Assembly: GCF_040605635.1 (NCBI RefSeq)
Contig: NZ_JBEXDG010000018.1
Coordinates: forward strand, 1-64,000
From: Dactylosporangium sp040605635
GTDB taxonomy: Bacteria; Actinomycetota; Actinomycetes; Mycobacteriales; Micromonosporaceae
Direction: 5' to 3'
DNA: 64,000 nucleotides
A program made the translations under genes and the position numbers. Positions 39,916-47,671 of the stretch are shown piece by piece. The stretch's first letter is position 1. The number at the start of each line of letters is the position of its first letter. The notes beneath the pieces were generated by a model, which worked only from the letters and a program-made list of their open reading frames with translations, was not told where the DNA came from and did no database searches.

Positions 39916-41403
39916 GTGTCTGAAGCCAAGTCTGACGTCACCAAGCTGACCGCGGCCGAGCTCGGCCGCAAGCTCGCCGCGAAGGAGCTGTCCGCGGTCG
40001 AGGTCGCCACCGCCCACCTGGACCGCATCGCCGCGGTCGAGGACAAGATCCACGCGTTCTTGCACGTCGACCGCGACGGCGCCCTCGCCGACGCGCGGAA
40101 GATCGACGACGCGCGGGCCAGGGGCGAGGAGCCCGGCCCTCTCGCGGGCGTGCCGATCGCCGTGAAGGACGTGATCACCACCAAGGGCGTGCCGACCACC
40201 GCCGGGTCGAAGATCCTCGAGGGCTGGCGCCCGCCGTACGACGCGACGATCACCACGCGCCTGCGCGAGGCCGGTCTCGTCATGCTGGGCAAGACCAACA
40301 TGGACGAGTTCGCGATGGGCTCGTCCACCGAGTATTCGGCGTACGGCCCCACGTTCAACCCCTGGGACACCAGCAGGATCCCCGGCGGCTCCGGTGGTGG
40401 CTCGGCCGCGGCCGTCGCCGCCTACGAGGCGCCCCTGGCGATCGGCACCGACACCGGCGGTTCGATCCGCCAGCCGGCCGCCGTCACCGGCACCGTCGGC
40501 GCGAAGCCGACCTACGGCGGCACCTCCCGCTACGGCTTGGTGGCGTTCTCGTCCTCGCTGGACACGCCGGGTCCGTGCGCGCGGACCGTCGAGGACGCGG
40601 CGCTGCTGCACGCGGTCATCGGCGGTCACGACCCGCGGGACTCCACGTCGATCCCGCAGCCGGTGCCCGACGTCGTCGCCGCGGCCCGGCTCGGCGCCAC
40701 CGGTGACCTCAGCGGGGTCCGGCTCGGCCTGGTCAAGGAGTTCGCCGGCGAGGGTGCCGAGCCCGGCGTCGCCGCCGCCTACCGCGAGTCGGTCGACGCG
40801 CTGGTGAAGCTCGGCGCCGAGGTCGTCGAGGTGTCGTGCCCCAACTTCAGGTTCGCGCTGCCGGCGTATTACCTGATCGCGCCGAGCGAGTGCTCGTCCA
40901 ACCTGGCCCGCTTCGACGGCGTCCGGTTCGGCCTGCGCAGCGGCGACGACGGCAACCGCTCGCTCGAAGAGGTCATGCAGCTGACCCGCGAGGAAGGGTT
41001 CGGCCCCGAGGTCAAGCGCCGGATCATCCTGGGCACCTATGCGCTGTCCGCCGGCTACTACGACGCCTACTACGGGCAGGCCCAGAAGGTGCGGACCCTG
41101 ATCACCAGGGACTTCGAGCAGGCCTTCGGCAAGGCGGACGTGCTGGTCGCGCCGACCACCCCGTTCGTGGCGTTCCCGCTCGGGTCGCGCACGTCGGACC
41201 CCTACCAGATGTATCTCGCGGACCTGTACACGATCCCGTCGAACCTCTACGGCGGACCGGCGATCTCCGTGCCGGCCGGCCTCTCCGAGGGGCTGCCGGT
41301 CGGTCTGCAGATCATGGCGCCGACGATGGCCGACGACCGGATGTACCGGGTCGCCGCGGCCCTCGAGTCGGCGCTGCCGCCGCTGACCCCGCCCGCGCTC
41401 TAG
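39916..41403 (+). CDS. gatA: Asp/Glu-tRNA amidotransferase subunit A
   Basis: A 495-residue amidase-signature protein that supplies ammonia from glutamine. The Ser-cisSer-Lys triad is visible: Lys in GVPIAVKDV, cis-Ser in GGSGGGSAAAVAA and the nucleophile in TDTGGSIRQPA. GTG start, three bases from the gatC stop. A terminator hairpin follows; gatB is downstream but separated by a small gene on the other strand. Confidence 0.96.
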   Translation: MSEAKSDVTKLTAAELGRKLAAKELSAVEVATAHLDRIAAVEDKIHAFLHVDRDGALADARKIDDARARGEEPGPLAGVPIAVKDVITTKGVPTTAGSKILEGWRPPYDATITTRLREAGLVMLGKTNMDEFAMGSSTEYSAYGPTFNPWDTSRIPGGSGGGSAAAVAAYEAPLAIGTDTGGSIRQPAAVTGTVGAKPTYGGTSRYGLVAFSSSLDTPGPCARTVEDAALLHAVIGGHDPRDSTSIPQPVPDVVAAARLGATGDLSGVRLGLVKEFAGEGAEPGVAAAYRESVDALVKLGAEVVEVSCPNFRFALPAYYLIAPSECSSNLARFDGVRFGLRSGDDGNRSLEEVMQLTREEGFGPEVKRRIILGTYALSAGYYDAYYGQAQKVRTLITRDFEQAFGKADVLVAPTTPFVAFPLGSRTSDPYQMYLADLYTIPSNLYGGPAISVPAGLSEGLPVGLQIMAPTMADDRMYRVAAALESALPPLTPPAL

Positions 41404-41409
41404 GCACCC

Positions 41410-41442
41410 CGAAGGGGCGGCTCACCACGAGCCGCCCCTTCG
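41410..41442. terminator. Hairpin between gatA and the convergent DUF4236 gene
   Basis: A 14-bp perfect stem (CGAAGGGGCGGCTC / GAGCCGCCCCTTCG) with loop ACCAC, then AAAAAGGG. Its position between convergent genes suggests bidirectional termination. Confidence 0.8.
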
Positions 41443-41450
41443 AAAAAGGG

Positions 41451-41627
41451 TCAGCCCCGGCTGCCCTGGCGCCACGAGAACGGGCCAGGAAGGTCGACGC
41501 GGTTCTTCTTGCTCCGCGAGTTCCACGACCAGGGGCCCAGCTTGAAGCTCCAGGACGAGAAGCCGTCCTGGGTGAAGTGGAAAATGAACGGGCCGAACTT
41601 CTTGCTCTTCCGAAACTGCACCGGCAT
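41451..41627 (-). CDS. Small DUF4236-like protein
   Basis: A 58-residue basic, aromatic-rich protein. QFRKSKKFGPFIFHF resembles the DUF4236 start (RFRKSxKxGP). GGAG lies six bases before the ATG at 41627. It sits on the opposite strand between gatA and gatB, breaking the gat operon. Function unknown. Confidence 0.65.
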   Translation of the reverse strand: MPVQFRKSKKFGPFIFHFTQDGFSSWSFKLGPWSWNSRSKKNRVDLPGPFSWRQGSRG

Positions 41628-41704
41628 GGCGTTCTCCTCTCCAGGTGGATGGTTGATACCCAATGCCGCGCGTGGATACACCAGAGGCTGAAAGTAGGCG
41701 TTAG

Positions 41705-43198
41705 ATGAGCACCGTGACCCAGCTGTCGTATGACGAGGCGGTGGCCCGCTTCGAGCCGGTCATCGGCCTGGAGACGCACGTCGAGCTCGGCACCAACACC
41801 AAGATGTTCTGCGGCTGCCCGACCGAGTTCGGCGCCGAGCCCAACACGCAGGTCTGCCCGGTCTGCCTCGGCCTGCCCGGCGCACTGCCGGTCGCCAACC
41901 GCGCCGCGATCGAGGCCACCATCCGCATCGGGCTCGCGCTCAACTGCTCGATCGCGCCGTGGGGCCGCTTCGCCCGCAAGAACTACTTCTACCCGGACAT
42001 GCCGAAGAACTTCCAGATCAGCCAGTACGACGAGCCGCTGTGCGTCGACGGCTACCTCGACGTCGACGTGGACGGCGAGCTCGTGCGCATCGGCATCGAG
42101 CGGGTGCACCTGGAGGAGGACACCGGCAAGTCGCTGCACGTCGGCGGCTCCACCGGCCGCATCCACGGCGCCACCGAGTCCCTTGTGGACTACAACCGGG
42201 CCGGCATCCCCCTGGTGGAGATCGTGACCAAGCCCGTGCCGGGGACCGGCGCGCGGGCGCCGCAGATCGCCAAGGCCTATGTCACCGAGCTGCGCGACGT
42301 CATCCGGTCGCTCGGGGTCTCCGACGTACGGATGGAGCAGGGCTCGATGCGCTGCGACGTCAACACGTCGCTGAACCTGCCCGGCGCCGAGTGGGGCACC
42401 CGGACCGAGACGAAGAACGTCAACTCGCTGCGCAGCGTCGAGCGGGCCGTCCGCTCCGAGATCATCCGGCAGTCCGGGGTCCTCACGGACGGCGGGACGA
42501 TCACCCAGGAGACCCGCCACTTCCACGAGAGCACCGGCGAGACCACGTCGGGGCGCAGCAAGGAGACGGCGACCGACTACCGCTACTTCCCGGAGCCGGA
42601 CCTCGTGCCGCTCGCGCCGGCCGCGGAGTGGGTCGCCGAGCTCAAGGCGGCACTGCCGGAGCTGCCGCGGGTCCGCCGCCAGCGCCAGCAGGCCGACTGG
42701 GGCTTCTCCGACCTCGACATGCAGTCGGTGCTCAACGCCGGTGCGTGGGAGCTCATCGAGGCCACCGTCGCCGCTGGTACCACCGCCGCGGCCGCACGCA
42801 AATGGTGGCTCGGGGAGCTCGCCCGGCACGCCAACGAGACCGACACCGAGCTCGACGCCCTCGGCGTCAGCCCGCAGGCCGTGGCGCAGCTGCAGGGGCT
42901 CGTCGACGCGGGCAAGATCAACGACAAGCTGGCACGGGTCGTGCTCGAGGGCGTCATCGCCGGCGAGGGCGCACCCGCCGACGTCGTCGCGGCCCGCGGC
43001 CTGGAGGTCGTGTCCGACGAGGGCGCGTTGACCAAGGCCGTCGACGAGGCGATCGCGGCCAACCCCGACATCGCCGCCAAGGTCCGCGACGGCAAGGTCG
43101 CCGCGGCCGGCGCGCTCGTCGGCGCGGTCATGAAGGCCACCGGCGGCAAGGCCGACGCGAAGACGGTCCGCGAACTGGTCATCGCCCGCTTGTCGTAG
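41705..43198 (+). CDS. gatB: Asp/Glu-tRNA amidotransferase subunit B
   Basis: A 497-residue GatB, the kinase/tRNA-binding subunit. VIGLETHVEL starts the catalytic cradle. Zinc Cys residues are in CGCPTEFG and QVCPVCLGLPG. The C-terminal YqeY-like domain runs to about 495. The last 20 bases overlap the convergent metallophosphoesterase gene. Its promoter must lie in the 77-base gap after the DUF4236 gene start. Confidence 0.96.
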   Translation: MSTVTQLSYDEAVARFEPVIGLETHVELGTNTKMFCGCPTEFGAEPNTQVCPVCLGLPGALPVANRAAIEATIRIGLALNCSIAPWGRFARKNYFYPDMPKNFQISQYDEPLCVDGYLDVDVDGELVRIGIERVHLEEDTGKSLHVGGSTGRIHGATESLVDYNRAGIPLVEIVTKPVPGTGARAPQIAKAYVTELRDVIRSLGVSDVRMEQGSMRCDVNTSLNLPGAEWGTRTETKNVNSLRSVERAVRSEIIRQSGVLTDGGTITQETRHFHESTGETTSGRSKETATDYRYFPEPDLVPLAPAAEWVAELKAALPELPRVRRQRQQADWGFSDLDMQSVLNAGAWELIEATVAAGTTAAAARKWWLGELARHANETDTELDALGVSPQAVAQLQGLVDAGKINDKLARVVLEGVIAGEGAPADVVAARGLEVVSDEGALTKAVDEAIAANPDIAAKVRDGKVAAAGALVGAVMKATGGKADAKTVRELVIARLS

Positions 43199-44864
43199 GC
43201 GAAGGGGTAGCAGACAGCGACGACGACGGCGTCGGCACCGCGGACATCGACGGTGCCGGCGCCGCCTTGTCCGGGGTCACGATGTGCCGCTGGAGCGACA
43301 CCTCGGTGAGGCCCGTCCCGCCGACCTGGATGTCGTCGTATGCCGTCAGGTGCCGCTCCTTGTCGAAGTACAGGATCGACAGCGCGAGCGGCAGCGGCTT
43401 GGCGCTCTCCAGCCCGCGCAGCCCGGCGCCGCCCGTGGAACCCTCGACCATCAGCAGGGTCCGCTCCGGCTGCTGTACCGCCGGCGAAGGCGCGTCGGAC
43501 GGCAGCACGAACGGGATGCTCGGGTCGAGCCGGCTGATCGAGCGGGCGTGCCGGTGCCCGGCCAGGACCAGCGGGCAGATCCCCGCCAGTGGCTGCGCGG
43601 CCACGGGGTCGTGGACGAGCGCGACGTCGACCGGTTTCGGGCTCGCCAGGATCTTCTTGGCGAGCAGCTCACCGGACGTGACGACGGCCGCGTGCTGCTC
43701 CTCGTTGGTGGCGTCGGTCGACTTGTCCGGGGTGAAGCGCGGGTCGCCGATCCCGGCGAACGTCAGCCCGTCGACGGTGGTGGTCGAGTTGTCGAGCACG
43801 ATCGCGTTGGGCTGCTTCGCGACCGCGGCGGCGGTGACCGCCGAGTCGTGGTTGCCGCGGACGTACAGATACGGCACCCGCAGCTTGCTGATCTCCCCGA
43901 CGTAGGAGGACTCCGGCTCGCTGCCCCAGTCGTTGATGTCGCCGGTGTCGGCGACGATGTCGACGTTGAACTGCTCCGCGACGGTCCGCACCACGCCCCA
44001 CGCCGCCGGGTTGAGGTGCATGTCCGAGATGTGCAGGACCTTCGTCGCGCTGGTGTCCGGCTCGTACACCGGCAGCGCGGAGATCGTGCCGTACAGCTTG
44101 GACACGTTCAGGACGATCTTCTGCAGCTGCGCCCGGTACTCCTCGTAGCGGTCGGTGATCCGGCGGGCGTCGCCGATGATGGCGGGCGCGTTGACCAGCA
44201 GCCCGCGGTAGGTCGGCTCCTGGATCGCGGCCGGCTTGAACGTCAGCGCGGTCGCGCCGCCGACGGAGGCGAGGACCGCGACGACCACCAGGCCGCCGAT
44301 CGCCGTCTCGCGCCGCGTGCGGAACACCAGCCCGACGAGGATCATCGCGCCGAGCAGCCCGGAGCCCGCGGTCTGCAGCGCCAGCCGGCGCACGCCCAGG
44401 TTGAGCTGGTCGACGGCGTCGTGGCTGACCTGCTCCAGGTTGCCGCCGCCGGCGACGACCGCCCTGGTCCGGGCCTCGTCCAGGGACTCGAGGCGGATCT
44501 GCAGATGGGCCGGGCCGTCGTGGCTGTCCAGCTCCAGAGAGCCCAGCGGCGGGATCTCCACCGACGTGTCGCCGTGCAGCGACGGCGTCAGCGACAGCTG
44601 CGCCTGGAACGGGCCGATGTCCTGGGTCGTGTGGCCGCCGAGCTGGACGCCGATGAGCATGCCGACGATCGCGACGGCGCCGAGCAGGAGGCCGTGCAGC
44701 ACCCGGCGCGTGAGCCGCCAGCCCTTGCTCTCGGCACGGAACGGGCGGCGCGAGCCCATGCTTCTGGCCCGGGACGGGTGGCGACGACCGGCGGCCATCA
44801 CGATCGCCCGGCGCTGGATCCGGCGGGCGGCCACGGCGGCCCGCCGGTGGAACGGCGAGGTCAA
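43179..44864 (-). CDS. Membrane-anchored metallophosphoesterase
   Basis: A protein of up to 561 residues with calcineurin-type metal motifs in the C-terminal half: HISDMHLN, ADTGDINDW, VRGNHDS and LAGHRHARS. The N-terminal half has one membrane helix (about 56-75), a beta-rich loop region and two further helices (about 165-210). The tail is Ser/Thr/Pro-rich. The TTG start at 44864 overlaps the stop of the upstream gene; ATG at 44798 is an alternative. Substrate unknown; 3',5'-cyclic nucleotides or phospholipids are possible. Confidence 0.82.
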   Translation of the reverse strand: MTSPFHRRAAVAARRIQRRAIVMAAGRRHPSRARSMGSRRPFRAESKGWRLTRRVLHGLLLGAVAIVGMLIGVQLGGHTTQDIGPFQAQLSLTPSLHGDTSVEIPPLGSLELDSHDGPAHLQIRLESLDEARTRAVVAGGGNLEQVSHDAVDQLNLGVRRLALQTAGSGLLGAMILVGLVFRTRRETAIGGLVVVAVLASVGGATALTFKPAAIQEPTYRGLLVNAPAIIGDARRITDRYEEYRAQLQKIVLNVSKLYGTISALPVYEPDTSATKVLHISDMHLNPAAWGVVRTVAEQFNVDIVADTGDINDWGSEPESSYVGEISKLRVPYLYVRGNHDSAVTAAAVAKQPNAIVLDNSTTTVDGLTFAGIGDPRFTPDKSTDATNEEQHAAVVTSGELLAKKILASPKPVDVALVHDPVAAQPLAGICPLVLAGHRHARSISRLDPSIPFVLPSDAPSPAVQQPERTLLMVEGSTGGAGLRGLESAKPLPLALSILYFDKERHLTAYDDIQVGGTGLTEVSLQRHIVTPDKAAPAPSMSAVPTPSSSLSATPSPTTSGR

Positions 44865-46048
44865 CTCTTGCCGGCCCCGCCCACGTTGCTGATCACGATC
44901 TGCAACAGCTTGTCGTCGTCGGCCTTCGGGGTGCCCCGGCCGTCCTTGTTCGAGGTGGAGACCCAGATGCTGTTGTCCGGCGCCGCCACCGCCGCGCGCA
45001 GCCGGCCGTGGGTGTCCTTCAGCAGCGGGCTCGGCGCACCGAGCAGCCCGCCCTGATCAGTGAGCTGCATCACGTACAGCCTGGCGCCCTTGAGGCACGA
45101 GGTGACCAGGAAGCTCTCGACGGCGGCCAGACCGGAGCACGACGCCTCGGACGTCTTCCACACCTGGATGGGGTCGACGAACTTCGGGTCGCCGCCCTTG
45201 CCCTCGTACGTCGGCCAGCCGTAGTTCTTGCCCGCCTCGATCACATTGATCTCGTCCCATTCGCCCGAGCCGAACTCCACGGCGTACATCCGCTTGTTCT
45301 TGTCCCACGCGAAGCCTTGCACGTTGCGATGTCCGGAGCTGTACACGGTGGTTCCGAACGGGTTACCGGGGGCCGGCTTCCCGTCTGGCTGGATCCGCAG
45401 GATCTTCCCGCCGAGGCTGTTGAGGTCGGGCGCGCTTTCGGGCTTCGACGCGTCGCCGGTCGACACGTACAGGAAACCGTCGGGCCCGAAGTGGATCTGG
45501 CCGCCGTTGTGGATCGACGACTTGGGGATGCCCGTCAGGATCGGGGTCGGCGGCGAGCCCAGCACGAGCTTCGCGACCCGGTTGTCGTCCTTGGCGGTGT
45601 AGTAGATGAACACGGTCTGGTCCGTGTCGTACGCCGGCGACACCGCGATCCCCATGAGACCGCCCTCGCCGCCCGGCACGACCTCGTCGACCGTCTGCAC
45701 GGTCGACACCGCCAGCCCGTCGGCGGTGGACTCCTTGCCGACCTTCAGGATCTTCTTGCTGTCACGCTCGGTGACCAGCGCGGTGCCGTCCGGCAGAAAC
45801 GCGATGCCCCACGGCACGGCAAGGCCCTTGGCCAGGGTCTTCGTGGCGACCTGGGTCTGGCCCTCTTCCTGGCTGCCGGAGGTCGACGCGCTCGGGTACG
45901 GCGACAGCTTCGGCGGCGAACCCAGCTCGTCGGGCGGCGGCGGGCCGAACGAGCAGCCCGCGAGGGTCACCATCGCCACGGCGGCAGCCGTCAGGCTCTT
46001 TGCGTACGTCCGGGCGCTCACCCGGCCAAGACTAGCGTTGCCCGACAT
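44861..46048 (-). CDS. PQQ-dependent sugar-dehydrogenase-like lipoprotein
   Basis: A 395-residue exported protein with lipobox LAGC (Cys32), then a six-blade beta-propeller of the soluble aldose/glucose dehydrogenase family: GLAVPWGIAFLPDG, VVPGGEGGLMGIAVSP, SSIHNGGQIHFGPDG, SSGHRNVQGFAWD and NYGWPTYEG. GAAAGGAAG precedes two adjacent ATG codons; 46048 has the better spacing. It is coupled to the metallophosphoesterase gene. No PQQ synthesis gene is in the window, so cofactor use is unproven. Confidence 0.85.
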   Translation of the reverse strand: MSGNASLGRVSARTYAKSLTAAAVAMVTLAGCSFGPPPPDELGSPPKLSPYPSASTSGSQEEGQTQVATKTLAKGLAVPWGIAFLPDGTALVTERDSKKILKVGKESTADGLAVSTVQTVDEVVPGGEGGLMGIAVSPAYDTDQTVFIYYTAKDDNRVAKLVLGSPPTPILTGIPKSSIHNGGQIHFGPDGFLYVSTGDASKPESAPDLNSLGGKILRIQPDGKPAPGNPFGTTVYSSGHRNVQGFAWDKNKRMYAVEFGSGEWDEINVIEAGKNYGWPTYEGKGGDPKFVDPIQVWKTSEASCSGLAAVESFLVTSCLKGARLYVMQLTDQGGLLGAPSPLLKDTHGRLRAAVAAPDNSIWVSTSNKDGRGTPKADDDKLLQIVISNVGGAGKS

Positions 46049-46227
46049 CATCTTCCTTTCAACCTTTGCCAGCGGGTCGGCGGCCGCCCCCGGTGACGGC
46101 CGGACCGGCCTTGTGCAGAGGAGCCATATGGCAGCCGGGGAGTTCCAGGACTTCGTCGAGCGAGGTCCGATACGGCCGCCGGCTCGGAGATCGGCTCGAC
46201 GTGGCTCGTGTTGCGGTGGTGGATGGT

Positions 46228-46239
46228 TACTGTGCTCCG
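46228..46239 (+). promoter_or_regulatory. Candidate -10 of the hydroxyacid dehydrogenase gene
   Basis: TACTGT (46228-46233) lies six bases before the GTG at 46240, supporting that start and a leaderless message. Confidence 0.35.
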
Positions 46240-47124
46240 GTGAAGGTTTGCATTCCGCACGAGGACGGCCTGGCGCTGCTCGGCCCGCTGCCCGACGGGG
46301 TTTCCGTGGCCGTCGGCACGGCACCGGTCGACGTCGACTTCTGGGTGCCGCCGTTCCTCGCGTCGCCGGACGTCGTCGACCTGACCGCGTCGATGCCGCG
46401 GCTCGCGGTCGTGCAGCTCATGAGCGCCGGCGCCGACCGGTGGGTGGGCCGGCTGCGCCCCGGCGTCCAGCTCTGCGACGCGCGCGGGGTGCACGACTCG
46501 TCGACGTCGGAGTGGGTGCTCGCGGCGATCCTGTCGTTCCTGCGCGATTTCCCGCACTTCGTCCGGTCCGGGCGGCAGTGGGGGTACCGGCAGACGGACG
46601 AGCTCGCCGGCAAGCGGGTCCTGATCGTCGGGGCCGGCTCGATCGGTGCCGCGGTCGAGGCGCGGCTGGCGCCCTTCGAGGTGTCCGTCACGTCGGTGGC
46701 CCGCCGGGCGCGCGAGGGGGTGCACGGCGTCGACGAGCTGCCGGCACTGCTGCCCTCCGCGGACGTGGTGGTGGTGCTGGTGCCGCTGACGCCGTCGACG
46801 ACCGGTCTGGTCTCGGCCGACTTCCTGGCCGCGATGCCGGACGGCGCGCTGCTGGTCAACGCGGCGCGGGGGCCCGTCGTGGACACCGGCGCGATCCTCG
46901 CCGAGACCGCGTCGGGCCGGCTGGGCTACGCGACCGACGTCACCGAGCCCGAGCCGCTGCCGGCGTCACACCCGCTCTGGGACCTGCCGAACGTGCTGAT
47001 CACTCCACATGTGGCCGGTTCTGTACGAGGTCTGTTCCGGCGGGCCTACGCACTGGCGGGCGCGCAGATGCGGCGATTCGCCTCGGGCGCGCCGCTGATC
47101 AACGTCGTGGTGGACGGTTACTGA
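46240..47124 (+). CDS. D-isomer-specific 2-hydroxyacid dehydrogenase
   Basis: A 294-residue NAD(P)-dependent dehydrogenase. The Rossmann motif is VLIVGAGSIGAAVEARL. The catalytic Arg is in NAARGPVVDTGAI, the acid in DVTEPEPLP and the His in TPHVAGSV. The protein is shorter than SerA and lacks ACT domains. GTG at 46240 is chosen because homologues start with a K-V-x-I-P-H motif as here. Substrate unknown; glyoxylate/hydroxypyruvate reductases are the nearest type. Confidence 0.87.
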   Translation: MKVCIPHEDGLALLGPLPDGVSVAVGTAPVDVDFWVPPFLASPDVVDLTASMPRLAVVQLMSAGADRWVGRLRPGVQLCDARGVHDSSTSEWVLAAILSFLRDFPHFVRSGRQWGYRQTDELAGKRVLIVGAGSIGAAVEARLAPFEVSVTSVARRAREGVHGVDELPALLPSADVVVVLVPLTPSTTGLVSADFLAAMPDGALLVNAARGPVVDTGAILAETASGRLGYATDVTEPEPLPASHPLWDLPNVLITPHVAGSVRGLFRRAYALAGAQMRRFASGAPLINVVVDGY

Positions 47125-47480
47125 CCCGTCAGTGCTGTTATGCGCTGGATGTCGTCCGGGCGGACGGCGTCGAGCTTGACGAAGTGACCGTTGGCCAGCC
47201 GGGCCTGGACGGAGCCGTCCTGGCTGACCAGGCCGTCGACGGCCTGCCACGACACCCGGCGGCTGCCGAGCAGTGCCCGCACCGTGAAGCCGTCGTCGTC
47301 GACGTCGGTGCCGGCCCGCCACGCCCACACGGCGACCGCGATCGGCACCGGCAGGATGGGCAGGAACCAGAGGCTCTCGGCCAGCAGCGGGATCGCGCCG
47401 ATGGTGGCGATGCCGGCCGCCACGGCGAGCGACGCGCTGCGGCGGAAGCGGACGGCGGGACGCTTGGTGCGGGTGGTCAC
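47118..47480 (-). CDS. PH-domain membrane protein
   Basis: A 120-residue protein with two membrane helices (about 16-46) and a bacterial PH-like C-terminal domain (GFTVRALLGSRRVSWQAVDG). GTG at 47480. It resembles small actinobacterial PH-domain proteins (low-molecular-weight antigen 6 type). It is convergent with the dehydrogenase gene by a seven-base overlap. Confidence 0.75.
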   Translation of the reverse strand: MTTRTKRPAVRFRRSASLAVAAGIATIGAIPLLAESLWFLPILPVPIAVAVWAWRAGTDVDDDGFTVRALLGSRRVSWQAVDGLVSQDGSVQARLANGHFVKLDAVRPDDIQRITALTGQ

Positions 47481-47671
47481 CCGACCAGTCTCGCACCTTT
47501 CGTGGAACTGCTTCTTGTCGGTGGGTCGGGGCATACTGACGCGGTGGGGGAGCAGGATCGGGTCGGGCGCCTCTCGCCCGGCGCGGCGCCCGGGGTTACG
47601 CTCGGTGCCGTGTTCGACGAGATCGCGACAGGTCGGCGTGCCGGGGATCGCGGCTGCTTGGAGGCCCGGAT

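Noticed and set aside
37359..40370. 1003-codon minus-strand frame opposite the GGDEF-EAL and gat genes
   Set aside because: It is a shadow of well-identified genes, with no recognisable domain.
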